Source: Akebia trifoliata
Lineage: Eukaryota > Streptophyta > Magnoliopsida > Ranunculales > Lardizabalaceae
NCBI GenBank assembly: GCA_017979445.1
Contig: CM030717.1
Location: forward strand, 14,990,086-15,054,085
Reading direction: 5' to 3'
Length of the DNA stretch: 64,000 nt
A program made the position numbers and the translations under genes. Positions 22,465-33,500 of this stretch are shown in pieces; the first letter of the stretch is position 1, and each line of letters opens with the position of its first letter. The notes under the pieces were generated by a model. That model was not told where the DNA came from. It made no database searches and saw nothing but the letters and a program-made list of their open reading frames with translations.

Positions 22465-23478
22465 TGTAGCTACGTGATTTTCGTCATTACGACGGCCACA
22501 TCCACAAAAGATTTGGAGTCGCCACCATTCATATTGTAAGTGGGTGTGAATGGTCACCCGAGGTACATTTTCGTAAAATTATTATTTTTGGCTCGTAGTG
22601 ACTCACGATGGATAAGGATAAGTTAAACCTTGAGATTCGGGGTAAGCGGCTCGGTTGGAGAAAAGGGAAGGTGTTAGGCACCCCTTTCTCCCCGCCACGT
22701 GGGGGTAACCTCAAATAACTCGGTCATTTTAATTTTTAAAAGAAAGTGAAAAGTGTGTCACGTGGGTGCATTTGTTCCCTAAGTAGGGATTTAATTTTGA
22801 ATTGATCATAGGGTCATTTCATTGATGGAAATGACCCTTATGAACCTTTAGTCTTGGGGACCAATCATTACAAAGGTAAAATAAAATAGAAGAGGAGGAT
22901 ATTAGAAGAGGAAAGAGGAGAAGGTTAGAGAGAGAGAGGGGAAGGGGAAGCCTAGAACCCACCTTGAAGCTTCTTTCCTCTTCTTCTAGATCTTCTTAGG
23001 TCCTTAGTGAAGTATGTGAATGAAGTTATTTTTAGAAGGTGGTATGAGAGAGTATTAAAGTAGAAGAAGGGTGAGTAAATTTTTTAAGGAGACTTGGTAA
23101 CCATTTTTGGGAGGAGGGGAGGGGTATTTATAGGTGTTGAGAGAGTATTTGGGGGTATAATGGGGTGAGAGGTTGAAAAGATGGATAATGGCATAGGTTT
23201 TAAAGGTGGGGGTATGAAATTTGGAGTTAGGAGAGGGGTAATTATGTAATGAAGGTAAATGGATTGTGTTTTGATCCAAATGGTTTGGATCTTACCCAAA
23301 CCATTTGGGTGGAGTGTTTAAGAGGGTGAGTTGATGGGTGTTTAAGATGGTGGTTGATTGATTAAGTGGTGTTTGATTTAAGAGAATGGAGGGTGTAAGA
23401 TGGTGGTTGGGAGGGTGAGGGAGATGGTGACATGTGGGCCCTTTCGAGTGAGGGCCCGTTGAAATTGGGGTGTCTACA
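22465..23478 (-). repeat. 3' LTR of D, internally deleted
   Basis: 1014 bp, against 2234 bp for the 5' LTR. The two agree at both ends; 48972-50180 of the 5' copy has no counterpart here (junction near 23437, shared tgg). TATA at 23125-23133 reversed, R-U5 hairpin at 22657-22691, PBS-like word at 22515-22524 reversed. Confidence 0.88.
23125..23133 (-). promoter_or_regulatory. TATA box of D 3' LTR
   Basis: CTATAAATA on the minus strand, matching 48658-48666 in the 5' LTR. Confidence 0.6.
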
Positions 23479-23879
23479 GCTGCTCTTCTTTGCAGGAATT
23501 GCGTGCAAAGAACTGCAAAGAATATACTAAACCCCTATTTGCACGGGCCAGAGAACTTTGTAAAACACGACTTCGAATTTTCGGCTAAATTGATGACTTT
23601 TGTAGAAAATGGCTACTCAAGCACGGGGTCTGACAGTGTCTTGCCTTATTAATTACTTGATCTCGATGGCGCAGAGCTCGTGTGAGATTTCAGATTTGGT
23701 GAAAGTTTGATGAGTTTGGAAATTTGAATATTTTTTTGTCGTGTTTTAACAAATCGAAATTAAGTGCAACTCGAAAGGATTTTTGATTTTTTTTTGATTT
23801 TTTGTTATTTTTTTTGTTGTTTTTATTTTTATTTTTTTATTATTATTTTATTTTTCTTTGTTTCTACTCTATTTCTAGC

Positions 23880-24122
23880 ATAAGTTAACCCTCTCAATTC
23901 ATGCATTGTCCCTTGTAATGACGCCTTTGATCCTTTCAACTGTGCAAGTGATAAGGTTGTTAACAGTTGCCACCGGTCCAAGAGAGTTTTGCTGCTGGGC
24001 CACAAGTTAGTTTTCTCAATTCATGCATTGTCCCTTGTAGTAGTGTCTTTGATCCTTTCAATGGTGTAAGCAATATGGTTGTTAACAGCTGTCACAAATC
24101 CAAGAGAGAGTTTTGCTGTTGG
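23880..24122 (-). repeat. Tandem duplication of the HD-ZIP IV C-terminal tail
   Basis: Two copies about 122 bp apart. Both contain 'ccaagagag...ttttgctg' and end (minus strand) in VNN...ERIK...TRDNA-stop: 24021-24100 ([20 protein letters not shown]) and 23899-23974 (VATVNNLITCTVERIKGVIT). They differ at many sites, so the duplication is not recent. Confidence 0.8.
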
Positions 24123-24760
24123 AGTCGAATCCACAAAGATCTGAAGGCAGGAAGGTTACATAGTCTAAGTCGCCTCCATTTAGAACACATTTATTGCGAC
24201 AAGATCAACAGGTGCATAAGTTGCGAATGAGTCTATTGCATCGGTACTACTCTCTTGCAATATCAACATACTCTTTCGCCCTTCTTGATTCATTATCACA
24301 CCAATATCTCTAGCTTGCATGTCACTAGCCATAACACTTGCAAGGCGTTCGCACTGTCGATCTAAGGTAGCAACCCATCGCTTTGTTCCAAATCCAAGGT
24401 CAGAGTTAACCAGTGTTCTGTGCATACTATGAACTACTTTGTTATCCACTTTTACATGTTCGACCCATATAACCTTGGAGTGACCATTTGGCATTTCTTG
24501 GATTACACAGCCTAATGGCCTTCTTCGACATCTCAATATCGGGCTGGGACGTCAATGATCAAAGGAAACATCGACCATCACCCAAATCTCTTCGTCATGT
24601 TGTTTACAATACCTACAAAGAAGCTTTCTCAAGTCGGAACCAGAGGTGAAGGGACTTGAAATTCTACTGTCATCACTTGAAAGGCTCCATTGTAGTTTCT
24701 TGCTACGCTTAGTGAGTCGTGATGCTTCGGACGTCAAGGTGGTAATGATGGTACCCTTTT
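23885..24760 (-). pseudogene. Captured HD-ZIP class IV (START-domain) transcription factor fragment
   Basis: Minus strand, sense to D. In order: TSEASR (near 24735); [12 protein letters not shown] and [11 protein letters not shown] in another frame (24700-24630); RYCKQHDEEIWVMVDVSFD, a stop, [48 protein letters not shown] (to about 24330); NQEGRKSML fused directly to [23 protein letters not shown]; then after a frameshift [15 protein letters not shown], and [15 protein letters not shown]...VNN...ERIK with a stop at 24021. These are hallmark START and C-terminal segments of PDF2/ATML1/ANL2-type epidermal regulators, in correct order. The homeobox and leucine zipper are absent; internal segments are missing, and stops and frameshifts abolish coding. 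It is a captured host fragment, not a TE domain. Confidence 0.88.
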
Positions 24761-26177
24761 TTTTTATTTTTTTGTAATGTGAAGCTTTTGAAATAAAAGG
24801 AAAATAGGTTTTTTTTACTTACCTGGCCTCAGGTGTATCTAATGATTTGAAAACTTGAAGTTTTAATAAGTCCTAGATTTTTCATCATCAGCCAAACTAG
24901 TAGTTTTTTTTTTTTTGAAATATTATGAAATGTGTTTGTCAAATGAGTACGATAAATTCAGGATTTGTAAAACCTTTGGTTGTGACGATCTTGGTGTTTT
25001 TGCCAACCACAGAGGATATAAACGTCAATTGCTCTTTTGATTCCTTTAGAGTCATTCCCAGTGCCCTAGTATTGGAAGACTATTATCTGTTTGGGTCCTG
25101 GGATTTTGAAAAGATTTCGCTGTTCACGGTTTATACTCTTGCGCGCTAGGAGTTTTTTTTTTTTTACCCTTATTGCCCCTGGTGCCAGTTACGGTTTTCA
25201 CCAGACCCGATTTCCACATTTTTGCTCATCGACGTCCTTTTTGGGATTTTCATCGTGCCGGTGGTTTTGATCTTGCTATAGTCGGATTCTTTTACTCATA
25301 GAGCCCTTTCAGGTTTTCACTATGCCCTTTCAGACTATGCTTGTATTTTTGGATTTTTTTTTTATTTTAACAATTCAGTTCGGAGTCTCTGTATCTCTAT
25401 GGCTTGGTGACTCAAGTTGAGCTGTGAGATCGGCGACTCTACTCTTGTAGTGACACTCTTTCTTGAGTAATCGATCTAGATTCCCCTCTCGAGTTTGTTG
25501 ACAACTATTCGTGGTTCGGCAACTCAAGTTGAGCTGCAAGATCGGCTACTCTACACTTCGAGTACTCTTTTTTTTCGAATATCTGACCTGGATTCCCCTC
25601 TCGAGTCCTCCAACGACTAATAAGACTTTGGAGGTCTGGACCAAGTTGCAAGATCATTGGTGCTGCCACTGTCATTATGTTGCCTTAGAGCATTTCCTGA
25701 TCAAAAAGGACTTTAAGTAGGACGAAACGTTGGCTTAGGCTTATGGTAGTGGAATGTTACAAAAAGGTTAAAGTCTGGGTCTTAGTTTATCTAAAGTGGA
25801 ATAAACATGGGGTTCGTCTATTTTTGTTTCAGAAAAGTGATCTATGTCTCCTCCCAGTGTCTCTCGAACTTGTTTAGGCTGGAGATTTGGGTCGAGCTCA
25901 GATCAATTGTCCGAATTTTTGACTTTTTTGATTGTTTTGTATTTTTAGCCGTTCACAGTTTATCCTCATGCGGGTCAGGAGTATTTTGACACTTTTGCTT
26001 TGATTTTTTCTTTTCTTTTTTGTCACCTTTTTTTTTCTTTTTTGTATCGTTTTGTAATTGTTGACTTACCCCAGTCTTAGGTTAAGAAATGAACGTGATG
26101 GCTCAAAAGGGTTGACTAAGGTTTGATTTGTTGGTTTAGAATAGCAAAGATGGCCTTTCGTCATCTCAGGGTCAGTT

Positions 26178-27459
26178 TTTAGGCATAGTTTTTTTTGACA
26201 GTATCAGCATTGATCGGTTGCGGGAAGACTTGTCCGTCCATCTCCATAAGGATCAAAGCTCCTCCTGTCATCACCTTCTTCACAATGAATGGTCCTTCAT
26301 AATTCGGTCGAAATTTTCCTCTAGCGTCTTCTTGGATCGACAGAATCCTCTTCAACACAAGGTCTCCTGGAGAGAAATCCCTAGGCTTGACTTTCTTATT
26401 GTAGGCACGGGCTATTCGTCGTTAGTAGATCTGTCCGTGGCAGATGGCTACAAGTCATTTCTCTTCAATTAGATTCAGTTGATCAAATCTAGCATGAATC
26501 CATTCAGTTTCATCTAACTCTGCTTCTTTTAAGATCCGGAGGGAGGGAATCTCAACCTCTACGGGTAGGACTGCTTCCATTCCGTAGACTAGTGAATACG
26601 GAGTTGCCCCTGTCGAAGTTCTGAATGAGGTTCGATAGGCATGGAGTGCAAAAGGCAACATGTCGTGCCAATCTTTGTACGTAACTGCCATCTTCTCGAT
26701 AATTTTCTTGATATTCTTGTTGACTGCCTCGACTGCTCCGTTCATCTTAGGTCTGTAAGGCACAAAGTTGTGATGAGTAATCTGGAAATCTTCGCACATC
26801 TTGATCATATCTCTATTCTTGAAGTTCTTGGCAATATCCGTTACTAGCCCGCTGGGAAGCCCATATCTGCAGACAATGTTGTTCTTGACAAACTTCAGGA
26901 CATTACTTTTAGTGACGTTGGCGTATGAAGCAGCTTCTACCCACTTGGTGAAGTAGTCGATGGCTACCAAGATGAAATGATGCCCATTTACAACTTTAGG
27001 TGAGATTGGCCCGATGACGTCCATTCCCCAGAGTGAAAAAGGCCAAGGCGTAGTCATGTTATGTAGCTCTGAAGGTGGAGCATTGATCTTGTTGGCATAG
27101 ATCTGGCACAGATGGCATTTGCGAATATGCTGATAGCAGTCACTTTCCATTGTCGACAAATAGTACCCCATCTGCATGATCTTCTTTGCTAGCATATGGC
27201 CATTCATGTGAGGTCCACAGACTCCCCCATGTACAGTCTCGATTAATCGTTTTGCTTCTGTTTCTGCCACACATCGAAGTAAGACCTCGTGGTGTGACTT
27301 CTTGTATAGAATGCCATTGCTGATGAAGAATTGTCCTGCCAGTTTCTGAATGGTTCTGCGATCATTTGATGTTGTATCTGAGGGAAGGGTTCGATCTTCA
27401 AGATATGCCCTGATGTCTGAGTACCAAGACTTTTCTTCGGATTCTTCAACTTCGACGGG
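26178..27459 (-). pseudogene. pol: D integrase
   Basis: Best preserved Tat integrase here. Zinc finger: VHGGVCGPHMNGH...HIRKCHLCQIYAN (HHCC intact). Catalytic core: LWGMDVIGPISPKV (Asp), LVTDIAKNF (Asp, in the place usually D-N-G-S), NGAVEAVNKN (Glu), so D, D and E are all present. After a stop at 26455 the same frame continues through VKPRDFSPGDLVLKR, DARGKFRPNYEGPF and a final VKKNYA-stop at 26178, the C-terminal domain; I see no chromodomain. In-frame stops at the LIEEK junction and at QIY-stop-RRIAR break it. Confidence 0.88.
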
Positions 27460-27915
27460 TAGACAATAGGCCAGCTCGTCCTGAATTTCAATCTCAATTG
27501 GGTCGATGACCAGATCTTCTGAAATACTAATCATGGAGGCAAGTGTAGCTAGTGCATCGACGAACTGGTTCTTAGCTCTTGGCATGTATGTGAATGAGAT
27601 TCTATCAAAGTGTGAGCTTAGTTCCTCTAGATACTCGTGGTAAGGGATCAGTCTCTGTTCCTGAGTCTTCCATTCTCCAGTCGTCTGATAAACGAGTAAG
27701 CTTGAATCTCCGAAAACATCGATCTCATCTACCTCGAGATCTAATGCTGCTTTCAGCCCTGTTATACATGCTTCGTATTTAGCTTCGTTGTTAGAGCATT
27801 GGAATTTCAATCTGATTGCGATCGGTATATGGGACCCATCTGACTTGATCAAAATTGCCCCTATTCCGTTTTCTTTCTAATTTGTTGCTCCATCGAAGTA
27901 CATTTTCCAGTCTGG
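27460..27915 (-). pseudogene. pol: D archaeal-type RNase H (second RNase H)
   Basis: WKMYFDGATN, then (after one in-frame stop near 27876) GIGAILIKSDGSHIPIAI, NNEAKYEACITGLKAAL, VFGDSSLLVYQ and KNQFVDALATLASM. The four acidic positions (FDG, EAKYEA, GDS, VDAL) are kept. A second RNase H of this kind downstream of the first is the diagnostic feature of the Tat clade. Confidence 0.88.
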
Positions 27916-28480
27916 TTCTTCGTCATTATCATCATTCTCAATCTCGGTAAGTAGTATGGATTCATCCAGGAAGTTCGTCTTCAATGGCTCGTAGTCAGGT
28001 AATGGGTGCTCGGCGAGGTGATCAGCGATGGCTTGCCCTTTGATAGCTTTTTGGGTGACATAGGTGATGTCGAATTCTGATAACAATAACTGCCATTTCG
28101 CTGTACGGACTGTTAGTGCTGGTTTTTCGAATAGGTATTTCAGGGGGTCCATCCTGGTGAAAAGCATAGTCGAGTAGCTGAGCAAATAATGACGCAGTCA
28201 TTGAGATGCCTAAACTAATGCACAGCATGTCTTTTCAAGTGTTGAGTATTTTACTTCGTAATCAATGAATTTCTTGTTGAGATAGTAGATGGCCTGTTCC
28301 TTCCGTCCTGATTCATCATGTTCCCTAGCACACACCCCATAGATGTTTCTTGCACTGAGATGTACATCAGCAGAGGTCGCCCTAGAGTAGGAGGGACTAA
28401 AACTGGTGGATTGAGCAAATATTGCTTGATTTTGTCGAATGCTTCCTGACAGTCTTTGTTCCACTTCTTCGGCGTATCTT
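27916..28480 (-). pseudogene. pol: D connection and first RNase H
   Basis: Pieces in two frames: PVLVPPTLGRPLLMYISVQE and SMGCVLGNMMNQDGRN in one; KEQAIYYLNKKFIDYEVKYS and TLEKTCCALV in the next; then WQLLLSEFDITYVTQKAIKG and AIADHLAEHPLPDYEP. This is the gypsy RNase H with a frameshift near 28250-28300. The acidic linker ('ENDDNDEEPDW') leads into the archaeal-type domain. Confidence 0.8.
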
Positions 28481-29095
28481 TCCTCATAGCTTGAATACTG
28501 GTTCACAGATAGGTGTGAGTTGAGCGATAAACCGACTGATATACTGTATTCTCCCCAGAAAGCCCCGAACATCATTTTCTGTAACGGGTGCTTTCATCTC
28601 GAGGATATACTTAGTTTTCGCAGGATCTATCTCGATACCTCTTCTACTGACGATGAACCCCAATAGCTTGCCTGATGTCGCCCCGAATACACATTTTTCC
28701 GGATTTAGCCTTAAGCTGTACTTTCTGAGTCTGTCGAATAACTTCTTCAGATTTACCAGATGATCTTCTTCTATGCCAGATTTAGCGATTATATCGTCTA
28801 CGTAGACCTCCATTTCCTTGTGGATCATATCGTGGAATAAGGCGGTCATTGCCCATTGATAAGTTGCCCCTGCGTTTTTTAGCCCGAATGGCATGACTTT
28901 GTAGTGGAAAGTATCCCATGGTGTGATGAACGCTGTCTTTTCTTGGTCTTTTTCTGTCAATTGTTATCTGGTTATAGCCTGAGAAGCCATCCTTGAACGA
29001 GAACATGCCATGCCCTGCTGTACTGTCGACCAGAGTGTCAATGTGCGGAAGTGGAAAATCATCCTTAGGACTGGCTTTGTTTAAGTCTCGATAAT
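28481..29095 (-). pseudogene. pol: D reverse transcriptase, main part
   Basis: From 29095: YRDLNKASPKDDFPLPHIDT, LVDSTAGHGMFSFKDGFSGYNQ, a frameshift, then KTAFITPWDTFHYKVMPFGL, KNAGATYQWAMT, MEVYVDDIIAKS (catalytic YVDD intact) and KLLGFIVSRRGIEIDPAKTK. The N-terminal third lies at 38312-38590, split off by element E, which interrupts the fingers motif just before YRDLN. Confidence 0.88.
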
Positions 29096-30290
29096 TGATG
29101 AGTGTCTCCAAACACTCAATTATACGCACATTTTCCGGATATTTATCTTGATTTTTGTACCTATTTCTCTATATTAAGATAATAATCATGATAAGCCTCA
29201 AACCACCACGTTGCATGTTAATTAGGCTTAATTATATATAAATAAATTCATTTACTAGATAAATCTAATTACGTGTGTTTCTTGTGCAGAAAATCAACAA
29301 TTTGGAATCAAAATCTCAAGGCAAAAGCATTTGGCCCACTTTAGAATGCCCTAATCCTTAACTCATATTCTCCTCTTTTGTCTTTTTGTGCAAAGAAAAG
29401 TGGAGGCTACTTTTAGACTCTTCTATACACATTTTTTTCTATAAATAGAGCCTTCATTTCTAGAGAAAACGTCCCATCTTGGTTCTCTTATCCAAGACTC
29501 CTTTAATCTAAGGCTCTTTGCCTATTCTCTTATTTTTTGTATTTTCATTTTCTAGTTATTTCCTTTTGACTAATTAGTCTTGTAAGAAGTAGAAGAAGAA
29601 GAAGTTGTAATTTTCTCCATGAAATGAAGAAAAGTTCTTTCATCTCTTATCTTCCCTCTCTTGCAATGACATTAGGCTAAGTTCCCCTCCATTGGAGAGT
29701 GGAAAAGCCTAGAGCAAGTTCTTGTGTTATTTTTAATTTCATGCCTTTCTTTTATTTAAAATGCTTATAAATTCTCTTTAAGTTTCTTGCACCTTTTATT
29801 CTTAATATAGATACTTTATGCTTAGATTAGATCAAGATAAAGTATGCTTAAACTAGATAATTGGTAGTAGGAAGTTTTCAAAGAATTCTACTTTGTTTAT
29901 GTTCTCTTATTTCATTTCATTTGCAAAACTTTCCGATCTAAGGAGCTAACACCAAGCCCTTACGATTGAGTTATAAAAAGGCTTGAAACTAAGAATTGCT
30001 CATCAACATGTTCTAGGTAGATCCACCTCTAATAGTGTTTTACTTTCATAAGTTTACTTTCTTTTAATTTCACTTACTTTAATTTCTTTTCTAGTAATTT
30101 TACATTTTCTTATAAGTTCAAAAATACAAAGAAAAACAGTTTTAATTCCTTTTAGTAAATTTAAATTTTATCTTCTTAGCTTAACTCTATTCCTCATTTT
30201 TCTTGGGTTCGATCCCCTACTTGCCCTACAAGTAAGGTAAATGTAAGATTATTATTAACTCCGGTGAGAAGAACAACGATAGTCTCATCA
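29096..30290 (+). repeat. 5' LTR of E
   Basis: TGATGAGTGTCTCC...TCTCATCA, 1195 bp. Near the start is a perfect stem TGAGTGT/ACACTCA with loop CTCCAA (29099-29118). TATA box at 29440-29448. The first 360 bp recur at 37944. Confidence 0.9.
29440..29448 (+). promoter_or_regulatory. TATA box of E LTR
   Basis: TATAAATAG in the LTR. The 3' LTR is truncated before this point. Confidence 0.65.
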
Positions 30291-30296
30291 GAATTT

Positions 30297-30314
30297 TGGT
30301 GTCGCTGCCGGGGA
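30297..30314 (+). other. Primer binding site of E, tRNA-Asp type
   Basis: TGGTGTCGCTGCCGGGGA, six bases after the LTR. Close to the Athila PBS complementary to tRNA-Asp, with a few C/T differences. Confidence 0.75.
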
Positions 30315-31063
30315 AAGGTAAAGGTAGTAGTGGTAAGTTTTGATTTAAAATTTATTTTTTTCATTTTTATTTTATTTTATTTTTTTCTTTTGGTTTCTTT
30401 CTATAGACTAAGGAAGGACGACGGGTGGACAATACCGTCATGGCTCCTTAGGTTCGCACATCAAAATTGGAGTTGGTGGCCTAAGTCGACTCAAACCGTC
30501 TTCACCCCGTCTAGCACGGGAGGTAATCCCGAAACACCCACGCCTCTCTTTGCTAGTGGGTTACTCCTTGCCTTTGTATGTTATTTTTCCAATTTGCACA
30601 CACTTGGAATAGTTAATTAGGTAGTAAAGAGCACCCCTCTCCTAGGGATGGAATGATAAGATAAGGATTGGAAGTCATTACCAATTCCTTGCTCTAATTA
30701 GGATAATCAATTCACTAGTCATCCAATCAAATTAATTAAAATCAATTAGACTTGACTATAGGGCCCACGAGCTCAATAGGAGAAATTCCGCTTCAAGTTG
30801 TGCCAATTGTGCTTCTTGGTCATTTTTGTATCTAGTAAGATCTTGCCCTTCGAGGGGATAGACTCAGTCTATTCAAGAAAGGAAGGTATTTAAGCGTGCT
30901 CTTGCTTATGCATTATGCACCTCCTCCGATCTGGAGATCCGAATGATTCAAACTTGACTTCATAGAACCGAGTTGGAAGGCTAGTTGTGCTATTTCTACC
31001 TAGTTAGGAGCTGTCTAGTTTTAGGCAACCTATCTAGGTCCAGTCTTTTCTTTTCGTGATTGT
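30315..31063 (+). other. E leader
   Basis: Contains a possible small intron (30333-30406: GTAAGT...TTTCTATAG, T-rich). Its conserved block at 30787-30985 resembles the leaders of D, F, G and C, with the hairpin GGATAGAC-TCA-GTCTATTC at 30856-30874. No protein recognised; the open frame 30264-30620 spans LTR, PBS and leader and is not credible. Confidence 0.6.
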
Positions 31064-32515
31064 TTGATCGACTGTGTGAGTTGTATGCTTGGTAGACGTT
31101 CACAAAATAACGTGTTAGAACCATTTGATCCTGAGATCGAACGTACCATCAGTAGGATACGTAAGACACCATCAGTAGTTATGATGGGTGATCGAGAGCG
31201 AACTCTCAATGAGCTCTTCGCTCCAGCTTCCGCATCTCCTCCCACATGCATTGTCTTACGGTTGAACAATGCATCTCAGTTTGAAATTAGGGCTGCCACC
31301 ATCAATATGCTCCCTAAGTTCCACGGTTTAGAGCGTGAACAACCTTACACCCATCTTAATCGATTCTTGACTATATGTCAAACTTTTAGAAATCAGAATC
31401 TAGATGAGGAGAGTATCAAGCTTATTCTGTTCCCGTTATCCTTGGAAGACCATGCAGCTGCGTGGTTGAACTCCCTAACACCCAATTCCATATCTACCTG
31501 GGATGTTCTATCAAAAAAATTTATGGCCAAATTCTACCCCGTGGCCAAAACTGAGAAAATGAAGGACTCTATTAGAAATTTTAGAGCCCGTCCTGATGAT
31601 GAATTTTCCCAAACTTGGGAAAGATTCAATGATTTATTGGTCAAGTGCCCACACCATGGCATTGACAAAGCACAGTTGGTGCAAAGTTTTTATAGAGGAT
31701 TAACAATGAATCAACGTACCTTAGTCGAGTCAATGCATAAGGGTCAGTTCATGAACCAGACTCCCAACCAACCGTACGATTTTCTCGTAGAGTTAGCTGA
31801 GAGTGCTCAAAACTGGAGTACTAACCAAGAAGAATTTGATAGAGATGATCCGGTTAGGAAGACAGGCATGTATGAGATGAAGGCAGACCCTGATCTCAAA
31901 AATGTCATGTGTAGTCTAGTGAGTGGGATGAATAATCTCACGAAGAAGTTAGATGCCTTTACCATCTCAGCATCCAAACCTCACCTAGACCCTCGTACAA
32001 TTTCGCAAGTGACTGTCTAACCGAGTTCTTTGTGTGTCATATGCGACGGCAATGACCATTTGGTTGAGTGTTGTCCCACCTTGCCTCAAATCAAAGCTGA
32101 ACATGCAAATGCGATTAATGACTATAGTACTTTTAAGAAGCCAACTCCAAACTCTTTTAGCCAAACGTATCACCCAGATAATAGGTTTCATCCTAATTTC
32201 TCATACAGACAGAACGAACCTATTCAATCTAATGGTCTGTCAGGTTACAATAGGAGTTTTCCTAGGCAATCTGGTTCTTCCACAAACCAAGCCATTGTTC
32301 CTCAAGTCCCTTATCAACCCCAATAATCTACCGATTGCAGAGCCATCATACCAGATCCCATGACCAATTACCAGCAGCTTGCCCAACAACAGTCATCTTT
32401 AGAATCTATGATTACCGAGTTGATGAGGTAGCAACAACAGTTCATCCAAACTCAACAGCAAACCCATCAAAATCAAACTCAGATTAACCAGGTCACTGCG
32501 CAATCCATAGCTAAG
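31064..32515 (+). pseudogene. gag: E gag
   Basis: Capsid and nucleocapsid. Core domain LPKFHGLEREQPYTHLNRFL, ESIKLILFPLSLEDHAAAWL, STWDVLSKKFMAKFYPVAK, DEFSQTWERFNDLLVKCPHH, then LVQSFYRGL, the usual Athila gag order. After an in-frame stop (32018-32020) the zinc knuckle CVICDGNDHLVECC (C-x2-C-x4-H-x4-C) follows, then a Q-rich segment with stops at 32324-32326 and 32429-32431. ATGs at 31064 and 31085 are both possible starts. Confidence 0.88.
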
Positions 32516-33500
32516 ATGGAAGTTCAGTTGGGGCAGTTAGCTCTTTCCTTGAGTGGAAGAGAGAAAGGTCAATTTCCTAGTCAGACTATCCCTAACCCTA
32601 GAGGTCAACCTTTGATTCCAAACAGATCAAAAGGTCAATACGAAGTAGGAAGCCATTCTGGAGCTTCACAAGACTCAATCCAGGCTATCCACACCTTGCG
32701 TTCGGGAAAGAAGGTGGACAACAAGGTCCAACCTATTGACACGGGAGAAAAGGTCTTAGAAAAGGACAAAGTTCAAAAAGAAGCCATAGAGTCTCCAACA
32801 GAGAAGAAGAAAGATTTGGAAAATCCTCCTATCATTTTGCCAATTCCAAAAGCTCCATTTCCCCATCGCCTTAGAGATTCTAAAAAAGGTAAGCAGTTTG
32901 AGGGTGTCTTAGAAGTCTTCCAAAATGTGCATATCAATATCCCATTCCTAGATGCCATTAAGCAGATACCTTCTTATGCGAAATTCTTAAAGGATTTGAC
33001 CACAACTAAAAGGAAAACACCATTTCCTCGAGAAGCTATTATGGCAGCCCAAGCTTCGTCACTCATCCAACAAACGATTGCACCAAAATTTAAGGATCCT
33101 GGATGTCCGACAATTTCTATTCATATTGGAAATCAAATGGTCGAAAAATGTCTCTTAGACTTAGGGGCTAGTGTGAACCTTTTACCATATTCGGTTTATA
33201 AACAATTAGGTTTGGGGGTTTTGAAACCCACAGATGTCACGTTGAGTCTAGCCGATAGGTCCATAAAAATTCCAAAGGGTATAGTTGAGGATGTGATAGT
33301 TAAAGTCAAAGATTTCTATTTTCCTGTTGACTTTGTTGTCTTAGATACAGAGCCAGTCATCAATTCGAACAGTCATATTCCTATCATCTTAGGACGTCCA
33401 TTCTTAGCCACGTCTGACGCAGTCATTCGTTGTAGAAACGAAATTATGACTTTAGCATTTGGGGATATGAAAGTGAAACTGAACGTCTTCCACAATTTCC
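32516..33500 (+). pseudogene. pol: E aspartic protease region
   Basis: Same frame as gag. A basic, proline-rich linker leads to the protease at about 33100-33420: TISIHIGNQMVEKCLLDLGA, SVNLLPYSVYKQLGL, with the active site D-L-G-A typical of Athila proteases, and PIILGRPFLATSDAVI as the flap and C-terminal part. Cuts Gag-Pol. Open throughout this stretch. Confidence 0.85.

Larger units (their letters stand above)
23479..26177 (-). other. D 3' UTR
   Basis: Runs from the integrase stop at 26178 to the PPT (23479-23496, minus strand CCTGCAAAGAAGAGCAGC). 24775-26150 is shared with F 50620-51870 (for example 'cgatttccacatttttgctc' and 'gtgccggtggttttgatctt'), so it is an element-owned segment. 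Between about 23720 and 24765 the two elements differ completely: D holds the HD-ZIP IV pieces there. 23760-23870 and 25985-26045 are T-rich runs. Confidence 0.65.

Noticed and set aside
24925..25149. Plus-strand ORF next to the HD-ZIP IV pieces
   Set aside because: Falls in the 3' UTR segment shared with F, where the frame is not conserved.
31030..31269. Minus-strand ORF opposite gag of E
   Set aside because: Shadow of the gag frame; plus-strand gag is clearly conserved.
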